A stretch of 6,684 bases of DNA from Tannerellaceae bacterium (GTDB lineage Bacteria > Bacteroidota > Bacteroidia > Bacteroidales > Tannerellaceae), in assembly GCA_031267205.1 (NCBI GenBank), contig JAIRZN010000080.1, positions 1 to 6,684 on the forward strand, in the 5' to 3' direction. The notes beneath the pieces were generated by a model that was given only the letters and a program-made list of their open reading frames with translations, was not told the DNA's origin and ran no database searches. A program made the translations under genes and the position numbers. Below, piece after piece: positions 1 to 6,414 of this stretch (positions are counted from its first letter, which is position 1; each line of letters starts with the position of its first letter).

Positions 1-51
1 CAAGGCCGGCTTAAATCGCGAGCGTATACGTCCTCATATCCTTATATCCGC

Positions 52-59
52 TATCTTTG
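52..59 (+). promoter_or_regulatory. Candidate Bacteroidota -7 promoter box
   Basis: The octamer TATCTTTG matches the Bacteroides-type -7 consensus TAnnTTTG exactly. It lies about 70 bases before the kinase ATG, which would give a 5' UTR of about 60 bases. I see no TTG/TTTG -33 element at the usual 19-21 base spacing upstream, so only half of the promoter is supported. The last four bases overlap an in-frame TTG at 57-59, which argues against that TTG being the translation start. Confidence 0.4.
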
Positions 60-66
60 CCGCAAC

Positions 67-95
67 CGCCTTCCTGCGGCGACGGGCAGGCGGCG
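67..95 (+). other. Possible leader hairpin before the sensor kinase
   Basis: CCTGC (73-77) can pair with GCAGG (86-90). The stem extends outward with CGCC (67-70) pairing with GGCG (92-95) across small bulges. A competing 6-bp stem, GCCGCA (59-64) with TGCGGC (75-80), shares bases with it. Both lie between the candidate -7 box and the ATG, in the presumed 5' UTR. GC-rich DNA forms such stems easily by chance, and no T-run follows, so a regulatory role is only a possibility. Confidence 0.25.
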
Positions 96-128
96 ATGCG
101 GGATAATAATTTAAAACAACATACTCTT

Positions 129-2033
129 ATGAAAAAGTTAATATGCTTTACTTTCTTTCTGATGTCGACCGTCGCGGCGTTTTCGCAGACGGGCGTCGAC
201 TCGCTTGTGAACTTGCTTGGATCGGATAAGTTGGATACGGAGAAAAAACTCGGCCTCCTCAATGATATATGCGTAGATTACACCTACGTCGACATCGACA
301 AGATGAAGCTGTACGCCGAAATGGGCCTGGAGACTGCGCGCAAGGTTAACAACAAGTACCGTATCTCCATGTTCTACGAGCATCTCGGCCTGGCGTATCT
401 CTGGACGCAAAGCTACGATACGTCGCTTATATATTTAGAGAAATCGCTCGAATACGCCATCGAGGCGAAACGCCCGGACAGGGAGGCGTACGTGTACAGC
501 AGCCTTGCCAACCTCTGCGAGTACAAGAACCAATACACGCAGGCGCTGGAGTATTACCTTAAGACATTAGCGCTCTGCGACGTCACCGGCAAACAGAGGC
601 TTAAGGTGGCGACGCTTGCCAACATCGGAGGCGTACACAGGGTGATATTAAACGCCGAAAGATCCATCTACTTCCTTAACCAGGCGAAAGAATTGGTCGA
701 CGGAATGGACTATCCCGCGGCGTCGATGAAAATACATTACGACCTGGGCAGCGCTTATGTCTATAATAAACATTATGAGGAGGCTATCGGATACTTCGAG
801 AAGATACTGGAACTATGCGCTGTGACCGAAAACAAGTATTACGAATCAGGCGCCCTCGAAGGCTTGGCCCTCGCGTATATAGACTGGATTCAAGACTATG
901 ACAAAGCCCTCGACTATGCGCTCCGGGCCTTGGAGATCGAGGAAGACTTCGGAAGTGACAGCGCGATTGCAAGCGGATGGGTTACCTTATCCAATATTTA
1001 CAGGGAAATGAAGCGTTACAAAGAATGTGAAGCCGCCGCCTTCAAGATATTGGAGCTGGATTCCGCCAATATTGACGCCGGACGAAGCGCATACGCGAAC
1101 ATTGCTTACGCCAACATCTATCTCGGAAATAAGGAAAGGGCCGCACATTACCTGACAGAGTTGATAGAGGTGCAACTGAAATTTACGGACAAGAGCGTGC
1201 ACGACAGCATGTCGGAGATGGAAGTAAAGTACGAGACGGAAAAGAAGGAGATGCGCATAAGCGCCCTCGAAACAGAACAGAGGATGTATGCAGTATTGAT
1301 GGTCGCCATCGTCGCCGCTCTATTGTCGGGCATCGGATTGCTGTTTTATCGCCATCGGCTTGCCGTCCAGAAGCGCAAATTAGCCGAGCAGCAAGTAAAG
1401 CAGCTTGAGCGCGAGAAGGAGCTTGTCGCAGCGCTCTCGGCCCTGAACGCCGAGAAGACCGAGAGGGAAATCATAGCCCGCGACCTGCACGACGGCGTCG
1501 GCGCGATGCTGTCCGTAGTCAAGAACAATATGCACGTCATGCGATCCTACCCTGCGCCAGAGGGCGATTACGCCGGTCAGTTCAACAAGACCTTAGACGC
1601 CCTCGACAAGTCGATCGCCGAACTACGCCGCGTAGCCCACCACATCATGCCTGCCATGCTGATAGAGCGAGGCCTGTCGGTAGCGCTCGACGACTTCTGC
1701 CGCTCCTCCGCGGGCGTAGAATTTTACGCCGCGGAATCCGGCAAACGCTTTGACACGGAGAAAGAATTAGTCCTCTACCGCTGCGCATACGAGTTAGTGA
1801 ACAACGCCATGCGTCACGCCGGCGCGCCGCGCATAGACGTCCACCTGAGCATGGACGACAAGACGGTCTACCTCTCGGTCGTAGACAACGGCGTCGGCTT
1901 CGACCCACAGACAGCCTCGATGGGAATGGGAATCAATAATATGCGCACCCGCCTCGCATCCTTCGACGGACGCATGGATATTTATTCGGTAGAAGGCAAA
2001 GGGACGGAGATTAATATCGAGCTGGACTTATGA
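129..2033 (+). CDS. TPR-containing membrane sensor histidine kinase (HisKA_3/HATPase_c)
   Basis: A 634-residue sensor kinase. Residues 1-19 form a signal peptide (lysines at 2-3, hydrophobic core, AFS before Q20), so the region up to about residue 385 should be periplasmic. Residues 45-345 are helical TPR-like repeats with recurring A..Y...G.Y..A..Y patterns. A transmembrane helix spans about 388-410, followed by a charged coiled coil (about 412-445). The HisKA_3 H-box reads ARDLHDGVG, with phosphoacceptor His454. The ATPase domain shows an N-box (Asn558-Asn559, His563), G1 motif DNGVG (586-590) and G2 motif GMG (599-601), so all catalytic motifs are present. Kinases of this NarL/DegS-like type usually phosphorylate a LuxR-type response regulator, often the next gene, but none follows here. 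ATG 129 is preferred because the signal peptide begins there. The in-frame TTG at 57 overlaps the -7 box and would bury the signal peptide. The ligand is unknown. Confidence 0.94.
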   Translation: MKKLICFTFFLMSTVAAFSQTGVDSLVNLLGSDKLDTEKKLGLLNDICVDYTYVDIDKMKLYAEMGLETARKVNNKYRISMFYEHLGLAYLWTQSYDTSLIYLEKSLEYAIEAKRPDREAYVYSSLANLCEYKNQYTQALEYYLKTLALCDVTGKQRLKVATLANIGGVHRVILNAERSIYFLNQAKELVDGMDYPAASMKIHYDLGSAYVYNKHYEEAIGYFEKILELCAVTENKYYESGALEGLALAYIDWIQDYDKALDYALRALEIEEDFGSDSAIASGWVTLSNIYREMKRYKECEAAAFKILELDSANIDAGRSAYANIAYANIYLGNKERAAHYLTELIEVQLKFTDKSVHDSMSEMEVKYETEKKEMRISALETEQRMYAVLMVAIVAALLSGIGLLFYRHRLAVQKRKLAEQQVKQLEREKELVAALSALNAEKTEREIIARDLHDGVGAMLSVVKNNMHVMRSYPAPEGDYAGQFNKTLDALDKSIAELRRVAHHIMPAMLIERGLSVALDDFCRSSAGVEFYAAESGKRFDTEKELVLYRCAYELVNNAMRHAGAPRIDVHLSMDDKTVYLSVVDNGVGFDPQTASMGMGINNMRTRLASFDGRMDIYSVEGKGTEINIELDL

Positions 2034-2250
2034 TGGCTTCAGGGCTTTCATTTTTAATGTTACCGAATTCCGCAACATTAAAATCGGGGTTAGCTTCGTA
2101 GTCTCACGGATAAGCAGCATCCCAATGGTGCAACAGTCATGGAAGGCGCTCCAGAGTTTGTTTGAGAAGGAGGACGTTATTTTCAAGAAGAGCGCTGCGG
2201 CGATAGAAACGAAATATATCACCGACCTCAACAGCGAATGGAGGCTCAAG
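2032..2250 (+). pseudogene. Possible decayed DUF6261-like gene fragment
   Basis: The frame running from the kinase stop through the ATG at 2125 encodes a protein-like stretch. Its core reads KALQSLFEKED and FKKSAAAIETKYITDL. That pattern (EKED..FKKS....T..I..D) resembles, from memory, the N-terminal part of DUF6261 proteins, which are common in Bacteroidales; a database search was not possible. The frame has no credible start codon, since it runs back into the kinase gene. After about 2240 it loses its family-like character, continuing through a repeat pair to a stop at 2353-2355. The rest of the domain is absent. A short stretch in another frame (2348-2512, containing AAFNSKAEELAEG) could be a displaced remnant, but I do not recognise it. 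The best reading is a broken gene; it may instead be a chance open frame. Confidence 0.35.
2052..2083. repeat. Perfect 10-bp inverted repeat after the kinase stop
   Basis: TTTTAATGTT (2052-2061) and AACATTAAAA (2074-2083) are exact reverse complements around a 12-base loop that itself contains GAATTC. The structure starts 18 bases after the kinase stop codon. It could end kinase transcription or act as a protein-binding site. The stem is AT-rich and has no T-run on its 3' side for either strand, so it is not a textbook intrinsic terminator. It also lies inside the reading frame of the putative pseudogene. Confidence 0.55.
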
Positions 2251-2261
2251 CCCATTGAACG

Positions 2262-2318
2262 TTGGAGGTCGTGCGAAAAACATATCTGCCAAAATGTTTT
2301 TGGAGGTCGTGCAAAAAA
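2262..2318 (+). repeat. Pair of 19-bp direct repeats separated by 19 bp
   Basis: TTGGAGGTCGTGCGAAAAA (2262-2280) recurs with one change as TTGGAGGTCGTGCAAAAAA (2300-2318), giving a period of 38 bases. The 19-base spacer has a different sequence and is AT-rich. With only two units and no leader or cas genes this is not a CRISPR array. It may be what is left of a short tandem intergenic repeat inserted in the decayed gene region. Confidence 0.6.
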
Positions 2319-2494
2319 ATACGCCCCCGACTATAAGAACACGGATATTAGCTAAGGCCGCTTTCAACTCAAAGGCGGAAGAACTTGCGGAAGGAATATA
2401 TAAAAATCCCGCTCATGGCAGGGCCGGCACGAATCGCGAGCGGGCGATGGGGCTTTACAAAGACGGCAAGCGACGCCTTCAAGGTGTGACGCCA

Positions 2495-2531
2495 GGCGCA
2501 AAACCGGACTAAGCCCCGCGCCGTCCTTTTT
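2495..2531 (+). terminator. Weak terminator-like structure
   Basis: GGCGC (2495-2499) can pair with GCGCC (2518-2522), and a run of five T bases follows at 2527-2531. The stem is only 5 bp and the loop is 18 bases, so it is marginal as an intrinsic terminator. Other pairings compete for the same bases: GGGGCTT (2449-2455) with AAGCCCC (2511-2517), and GACGGC (2462-2467) with GCCGTC (2520-2525). Confidence 0.25.
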
Positions 2532-2619
2532 GCCCGCCGCCGACCCATAATTTAATTAGGCCGTATACTAAAGAAATGCTTGCCGCGTTTAAATAAGTAC
2601 TAAAAATTGTAATTATCGA

Positions 2620-3879
2620 ATGAACGGAACATATATAGACAAGTATTTTTACGCCGTATTCCTGTTTACGTTAACCTTCGGAGTGATGCTGTACAATATC
2701 ATATCTTCCACTATCGGCTTCGCTTATACCGACGAGCTTTGCGCGTTATTCCTCTTCGTACTCTTCGGCGTATACCTGTTCACGACTAAGGATTGGGAAA
2801 TGAACCGCGCCTTCCTCGCGACGCTCGCCGTCTTCGCCTTCTACGTCGGTTACTCATTATATATACGCAGCAACAGCGCCGTGGCCATCGCCTCCGACCT
2901 TTTCATACAGGTGAAGCCCTACCTGGCCTTCTTCTGCGCGTATTCGATAGCGCCCGTGATGGGCCGTCGCCGGAAAGCTTTGCTGCGCGACGTATCGCTT
3001 GTCTACTGGTTCGCGCTACTACTCATCGGACTGTCTAACCTTGTCTATCCCCGCGCAATAGAGCTGACAATGTCGCACCCTTCGTACTACGCCTCGGCAG
3101 TTGTGGTGACATCGCTCTGCTACCTTTACTGCACGCGCTTTACGCTTGTCGACAAGCTGACCTTCCTCGCCATGCTGGCGATAGGCATCGTATCAGGGCG
3201 GTCGAAGTTCTACGGCTTCTATGCGATGGCCATCTTCGTTGTCGTCTTTTTCTCGAACATGAAACGCTTCAAGTGGAACGTGCGCAACGTAATAATAATC
3301 GCCGGCATGATAGCGGTCATGACGGTAGTCGCCTGGCAGAAGATAAACCTTTACTTCTACCAGGCCGTGACCGAAGAGGTCGAAAGGGATATGATCGCAC
3401 GCTACGTCCTTTACGCAACAACGCCTGAAATATTCAGCGACTACTTCCCCTTCGGCAGCGGTCTGGCCAGCTACGCTACTTACGCCTCCGGCCTTTACTA
3501 CTCCGATATATACGCGCAGTACGGCATAGACGGCGTATGGGGGATCACAAAGGGCTATTACAGCTTCATAGCCGACACCTATTATCCGTCGCTCGCACAG
3601 TTTGGCGTAGTAGGCGTCGTAATGTACATTACCTTCTGGGTATACCTCTTCCGGCGGATGATACGCTTCTACAAATCCGGAAGCGCACGCGACATGCATT
3701 ATCCTGTAATAATCACCCTCCTCGCAGGCTACCTGGCGGTCGAAGGCATAGCCGCTTCCACGTTTATCGCCAACGACGGCGTCTTTGCCATGCTGCTCAT
3801 GGGCCTCACGCTCGCCGGCATGAAACAGGAAAGCGGCGAAAGCGGCGAACACAGCACAATAGAATTGAACGAAGCATGA
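2620..3879 (+). CDS. O-antigen polymerase/ligase-like membrane protein (Wzy/WaaL superfamily)
   Basis: A 419-residue inner-membrane protein with about 12 hydrophobic helices. Clear ones lie near residues 8-28, 37-54, 64-82, 124-143, 154-172, 178-193, 199-213, 222-239, 328-346, 362-380 and 385-400. One large hydrophilic loop (about 248-327) sits between the ninth and tenth clear helices, as in the Wzy_C/O-antigen ligase family. The loop carries ERD..AR (255-261), a PFGSG turn and many tyrosines. SGRS (192-195) after a helix matches the S-G-R/S signature often seen in this superfamily. Such proteins join undecaprenyl-linked glycan units, or ligate them to an acceptor, on the periplasmic face. 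Polymerase and ligase cannot be told apart from sequence alone; its place beside two glycosyltransferases with no lipid A genes leans towards polymerase. Its stop overlaps the next start (ATGA at 3876-3879), indicating translational coupling. Confidence 0.82.
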   Translation: MNGTYIDKYFYAVFLFTLTFGVMLYNIISSTIGFAYTDELCALFLFVLFGVYLFTTKDWEMNRAFLATLAVFAFYVGYSLYIRSNSAVAIASDLFIQVKPYLAFFCAYSIAPVMGRRRKALLRDVSLVYWFALLLIGLSNLVYPRAIELTMSHPSYYASAVVVTSLCYLYCTRFTLVDKLTFLAMLAIGIVSGRSKFYGFYAMAIFVVVFFSNMKRFKWNVRNVIIIAGMIAVMTVVAWQKINLYFYQAVTEEVERDMIARYVLYATTPEIFSDYFPFGSGLASYATYASGLYYSDIYAQYGIDGVWGITKGYYSFIADTYYPSLAQFGVVGVVMYITFWVYLFRRMIRFYKSGSARDMHYPVIITLLAGYLAVEGIAASTFIANDGVFAMLLMGLTLAGMKQESGESGEHSTIELNEA

Positions 3880-5096
3880 AAGTCCTGCAAATAAACAAAT
3901 ACTTCTACCGCAAGGGCGGCGCCGATACGGTCTTCTTCAACACCATGCGGATGCTGGAGGAGCGCGGCCACGAAGTCGTCCCCTTCGCCCTTCGTAACGA
4001 AAAGAACCTACGCAGCGACTACGAACAGTACTTCGTACCCTATCCCGAACTCGGCGAATCCTCGCTCGGCGAAAAGGTAAGGCGCGCCCCGTCCTTCGTA
4101 TACAACCGCCGCGCCGCCGCCATGCTGGAAAAGCTGCTCAAGGCCGAACGCCCCGACATAGCGCATGTGCACCTTATGTTCAACAGCCTCTCCGTCTCCA
4201 TCCTTCCGGTGCTAAGGAAATATGGTATACCGGTCGTGATGACAGTCCACGATTACCGCCTTATCTGTCCCGCCTACCTTTTCACCGACGGCAACGGACG
4301 TATATGCGAACGCTGCAAGACGGGGAACTACTATAACTGCATCCTTCGACGCTGCTCCAAAGGACGCCTCTTCAACAGCCTGATGCTGGCCTCGGACAGC
4401 TATTTCAGGCGTTACATCATAAAACCCATCGATTACGTCGACCGTTTCATCTTCGTCAGCCGCTTCGCAATGGAGAAACACATAGAATTTTCGGCAAAAT
4501 ACGCCGGCAAATCGGAAGTCCTCCCCAACTTCACCCCCCTCCTTCCCTGCGCAGCGGTGGCCAAAGGCGATTACTGCCTCTACATCGGCCGCATCTCGGA
4601 AGAAAAAGGCATACCGACGCTCGTCGAAGCCGTCAAGGGTTCCGGCATACAGCTCAGAGTCGCCGGCACAGGCCCGCTCTTAGAAAGCCTCCGCCGGCAA
4701 AGCCCGCCGAACGTCGAGTTCACCGGCCACAAGTCGGGCGACGAACTATACGACTACATCCGCCGCGCACGCTTCGTAGTCGTCCCTTCGGAATGCTATG
4801 AGAACAACCCCATGTCGGTCATAGAAGCGATGACGCTCGGAACGCCCGTCATAGGTAGCCGTATAGGCGGCATACCCGAACTCATCGAAGACGGCCTGAA
4901 CGGCTACCTGTTTGAACCCGGCTCGCCACGCGACCTCCGCCTCACGCTCGACAAAGCCCTCAGCATGCCCGCCGACAAATACGACACCCTCCGCCGCGAA
5001 GCGCAAACCTTCGCCCGCGCCAACTTCGGCGAAGAGGCCTACTACCGTAAACTCATCACATTATATAATAACACCATTCTAAATTACAACGAATGA
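3876..5096 (+). CDS. GT4-family glycosyltransferase with cysteine-rich insert
   Basis: A 406-residue GT-B retaining glycosyltransferase, expected in the cytoplasm or at the inner membrane face. The N-terminal acceptor domain starts with KVLQINKYFYRKGGAD, the GT4 glycine-rich loop. The C-terminal donor domain has YIGRISEEKG (Arg239 and Lys244, which usually contact the nucleotide-sugar phosphates) and the EX7E motif at Glu309 and Glu317 in ECYENNPMSVIEA. Between the domains lies HDYRLICP, followed by five cysteines at 131, 144, 147, 155 and 160. This suggests a small metal-binding or disulfide-stabilised insert, as seen in some GT4 enzymes. ATG 3876 is chosen because it overlaps the upstream stop as ATGA and begins the canonical N-terminus; the 113-codon upstream extension in this frame only shadows the membrane protein gene. 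Donor and acceptor sugars are unknown. Its 3' end overlaps the next gene, again as ATGA. Confidence 0.93.
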   Translation: MKVLQINKYFYRKGGADTVFFNTMRMLEERGHEVVPFALRNEKNLRSDYEQYFVPYPELGESSLGEKVRRAPSFVYNRRAAAMLEKLLKAERPDIAHVHLMFNSLSVSILPVLRKYGIPVVMTVHDYRLICPAYLFTDGNGRICERCKTGNYYNCILRRCSKGRLFNSLMLASDSYFRRYIIKPIDYVDRFIFVSRFAMEKHIEFSAKYAGKSEVLPNFTPLLPCAAVAKGDYCLYIGRISEEKGIPTLVEAVKGSGIQLRVAGTGPLLESLRRQSPPNVEFTGHKSGDELYDYIRRARFVVVPSECYENNPMSVIEAMTLGTPVIGSRIGGIPELIEDGLNGYLFEPGSPRDLRLTLDKALSMPADKYDTLRREAQTFARANFGEEAYYRKLITLYNNTILNYNE

Positions 5097-6196
5097 AAAT
5101 AGTCGTCACAGGGACAAGAGGATTTCCCAACATACAAGGCGGTATAGAAACGCACTGCGAAGGGCTTTACCCACGTATAGCAGCCATCAAAGGCATGGAA
5201 GTAACAGTAACAAGACGCCGCCGATACCTCGCCGCCACGTCGGAATCCTCATGGCAGGGAGTACGCTTCAAAGACATAAGCGTGCCCGCCATCAACGGAG
5301 TGGAAAGCGCCATACACACATTTCTCAGCGTCTTCTACGCCTGGAGCATCAAAGCAGACGTGCTCCACATACACGGCGTAGGACCCGCAATCGCCGTACC
5401 CTTAGCCAAAATATTAGGACTGAAAGTCGTCGTCACACACCAAGGGCCGGACTATGAACGAGCCAAATGGGGACCCTTCGCAAAGTTCGTCATCAGGACA
5501 GGCGAACGCTTCGCCGCACTCTATGCCAACGATATTATCGCCGTCTCCTCCGTCATAGTACAACTGCTGGAAAAGAAATACAAGCGCACAAAGAACGTAC
5601 ACCTCATATACAACGGCGTAAACATCCCCGTCCCCGTCACCACGACAGACTACCTCGACACACTCGGCATCGCCCCGCTCAAATACATACTCGCCGTCGG
5701 ACGCCTCGTAGAAGAAAAAAACCTTGACCAACTCCTCGACGCCTTCGCCGCATCATTCGCCGGCCTGCACCTCGTCATAGCCGGAGATTCCGACATCGAG
5801 ACAGCCTACTCGCGCCGACTCAAAGCAAGAGCCAAAACAATGAACAACGTCACGCTCACCGGCATGATAAAAGGAAACAAACTCGCCGAGCTATACTCGC
5901 ACGCCGCCCTCTTAGTCCTCCCCTCATCACACGAAGGCCTGCCGCTCACCCTCCTCGAAGCAATGAGCTACAAACGCAGGGTCGTAGTCAGCGACATCCC
6001 CGCCAACCTCGCCGTCAAATTAGACGCCGACTCATACTTCAAACTAAACGACCCGAACGACATGAAAAACAAAATACAAGCCCGGCTCGAAAAAGGCCCC
6101 GCCGAACAAACCTACGACCTGTCCGCATACAACTGGGACGCCATAGCCGAAAAAACAGCCCGCATCTACACCGACCTATTCACCCGCAGCAAATAA
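5093..6196 (+). CDS. GT4-family glycosyltransferase, DUF1972/rhamnosyltransferase-like
   Basis: A 367-residue GT-B glycosyltransferase. The N-terminus, with GTRGFPNIQGGIETHCEGL (7-25), is the hallmark of DUF1972-type GT4 proteins, a group that includes streptococcal capsule rhamnosyltransferases of the WchF/Cps2T kind. The THQGPDYERAKWG stretch (His116 in it) is also typical of that group. The donor domain shows VGRLVEEKN (Arg204 and Lys209) and an EX7E motif at Glu281 and Glu289 in HEGLPLTLLEAM. All key motifs are intact and the length is normal. It probably adds a sugar to a lipid-linked oligosaccharide on the cytoplasmic side; rhamnose is a guess from family resemblance. It starts inside the stop of the previous gene (ATGA at 5093-5096) and is the last gene of the unit. 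The coding strand is markedly C- and A-rich compared with the kinase gene. Confidence 0.94.
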   Translation: MKIVVTGTRGFPNIQGGIETHCEGLYPRIAAIKGMEVTVTRRRRYLAATSESSWQGVRFKDISVPAINGVESAIHTFLSVFYAWSIKADVLHIHGVGPAIAVPLAKILGLKVVVTHQGPDYERAKWGPFAKFVIRTGERFAALYANDIIAVSSVIVQLLEKKYKRTKNVHLIYNGVNIPVPVTTTDYLDTLGIAPLKYILAVGRLVEEKNLDQLLDAFAASFAGLHLVIAGDSDIETAYSRRLKARAKTMNNVTLTGMIKGNKLAELYSHAALLVLPSSHEGLPLTLLEAMSYKRRVVVSDIPANLAVKLDADSYFKLNDPNDMKNKIQARLEKGPAEQTYDLSAYNWDAIAEKTARIYTDLFTRSK

Positions 6197-6220
6197 ACAA
6201 AGACCATCAACAATCAGAAT

Positions 6221-6265
6221 CCCCCGCCGCAAACCCCCCCGCCGCAAAAACCCCCAATCCCCGCA
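6221..6265 (+). repeat. C-rich tract with imperfect 15-bp tandem repeat
   Basis: CCCCCGCCGCAAA occurs at 6221-6233 and again at 6236-6248, a 15-base period. A third, diverged unit starts with CCCCCAATCCCC. The tract includes a run of seven C bases (6234-6240), prone to slippage. It lies 25 bases after the last coding gene. A C-rich, G-poor transcript is a known feature of Rho loading sites, so Rho-dependent termination is conceivable but not shown. Confidence 0.5.
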
Positions 6266-6284
6266 ATCCGGCAAAGAATAATCA

Positions 6285-6375
6285 GGGCGTGCCCCCGCTA
6301 CGCGGGGTCGGGCTATCCGCTACAAGTCCTCGCTCGCTACGCTCGTTCCGGGCTTTCCGCTGCTATCCCTCACGC
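6285..6375 (+). repeat. Structured GC-rich intergenic element
   Basis: A roughly 90-base non-coding element. It opens with GGGCGTG and closes with CACGC (GCGTG 6287-6291 can pair with 6371-6375). It contains a perfect 6-bp hairpin, CCCCGC/GCGGGG (6293-6298 with 6302-6307). It also has a near-duplicated motif: CGGGCTATCCGCTAC (6310-6324) and CGGGCTTTCCGCTGC (6349-6363). From memory, similar stretches (GGGC-ATCCGCT ... CTATCCCTCACGC) recur between genes in many Bacteroidota genomes, so I read it as a dispersed repeat rather than a gene. No credible protein is encoded. Confidence 0.5.
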
Positions 6376-6414
6376 AAGCGCGAAGGCCGGCTTTTATGCA
6401 CGCCGCCATGTACG

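Larger units (their letters stand above)
2251..2619. other. Intergenic spacer upstream of the polysaccharide genes
   Basis: I find no intact gene here. It holds the spaced 19-bp repeat pair, a GC-rich stretch at about 2410-2530, and an AT-rich leader (about 2545-2619) before the membrane protein gene. The leader contains runs such as TAATTTAATTA but no exact TAnnTTTG box. TTTG (2529-2532) lies only 15 bases before TAATTTAA (2548-2555), too close for a standard -33/-7 pair. No Shine-Dalgarno sequence precedes the ATG at 2620, which is normal in Bacteroidota. The promoter of the three-gene unit is probably in this leader, but I cannot place it. Confidence 0.5.

Noticed and set aside
57..128. 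In-frame N-terminal extension of the kinase from TTG 57
   Set aside because: It overlaps the candidate -7 box, has no protein-like character, and would place the clear signal peptide at residue 25.
2030..2101. ATG overlapping the kinase stop, opening a 23-codon frame
   Set aside because: The ATGA overlap is suggestive, but the frame stops at 2099-2101, matches nothing I recognise and runs through the inverted repeat.
2262..2318. CRISPR array
   Set aside because: There are only two repeats, they are 19 bases long and differ at one position, and no cas genes or further spacers are present.
3193..3852. 219-codon open frame on the minus strand
   Set aside because: It lies wholly antisense to the membrane protein gene and has no recognisable domain; its length reflects the GC-rich codons of the real gene.
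3537..3875. Upstream extension of the first glycosyltransferase frame
   Set aside because: It overlaps the membrane protein gene out of frame and is arginine/histidine-rich shadow sequence; the GT4 fold starts at ATG 3876.
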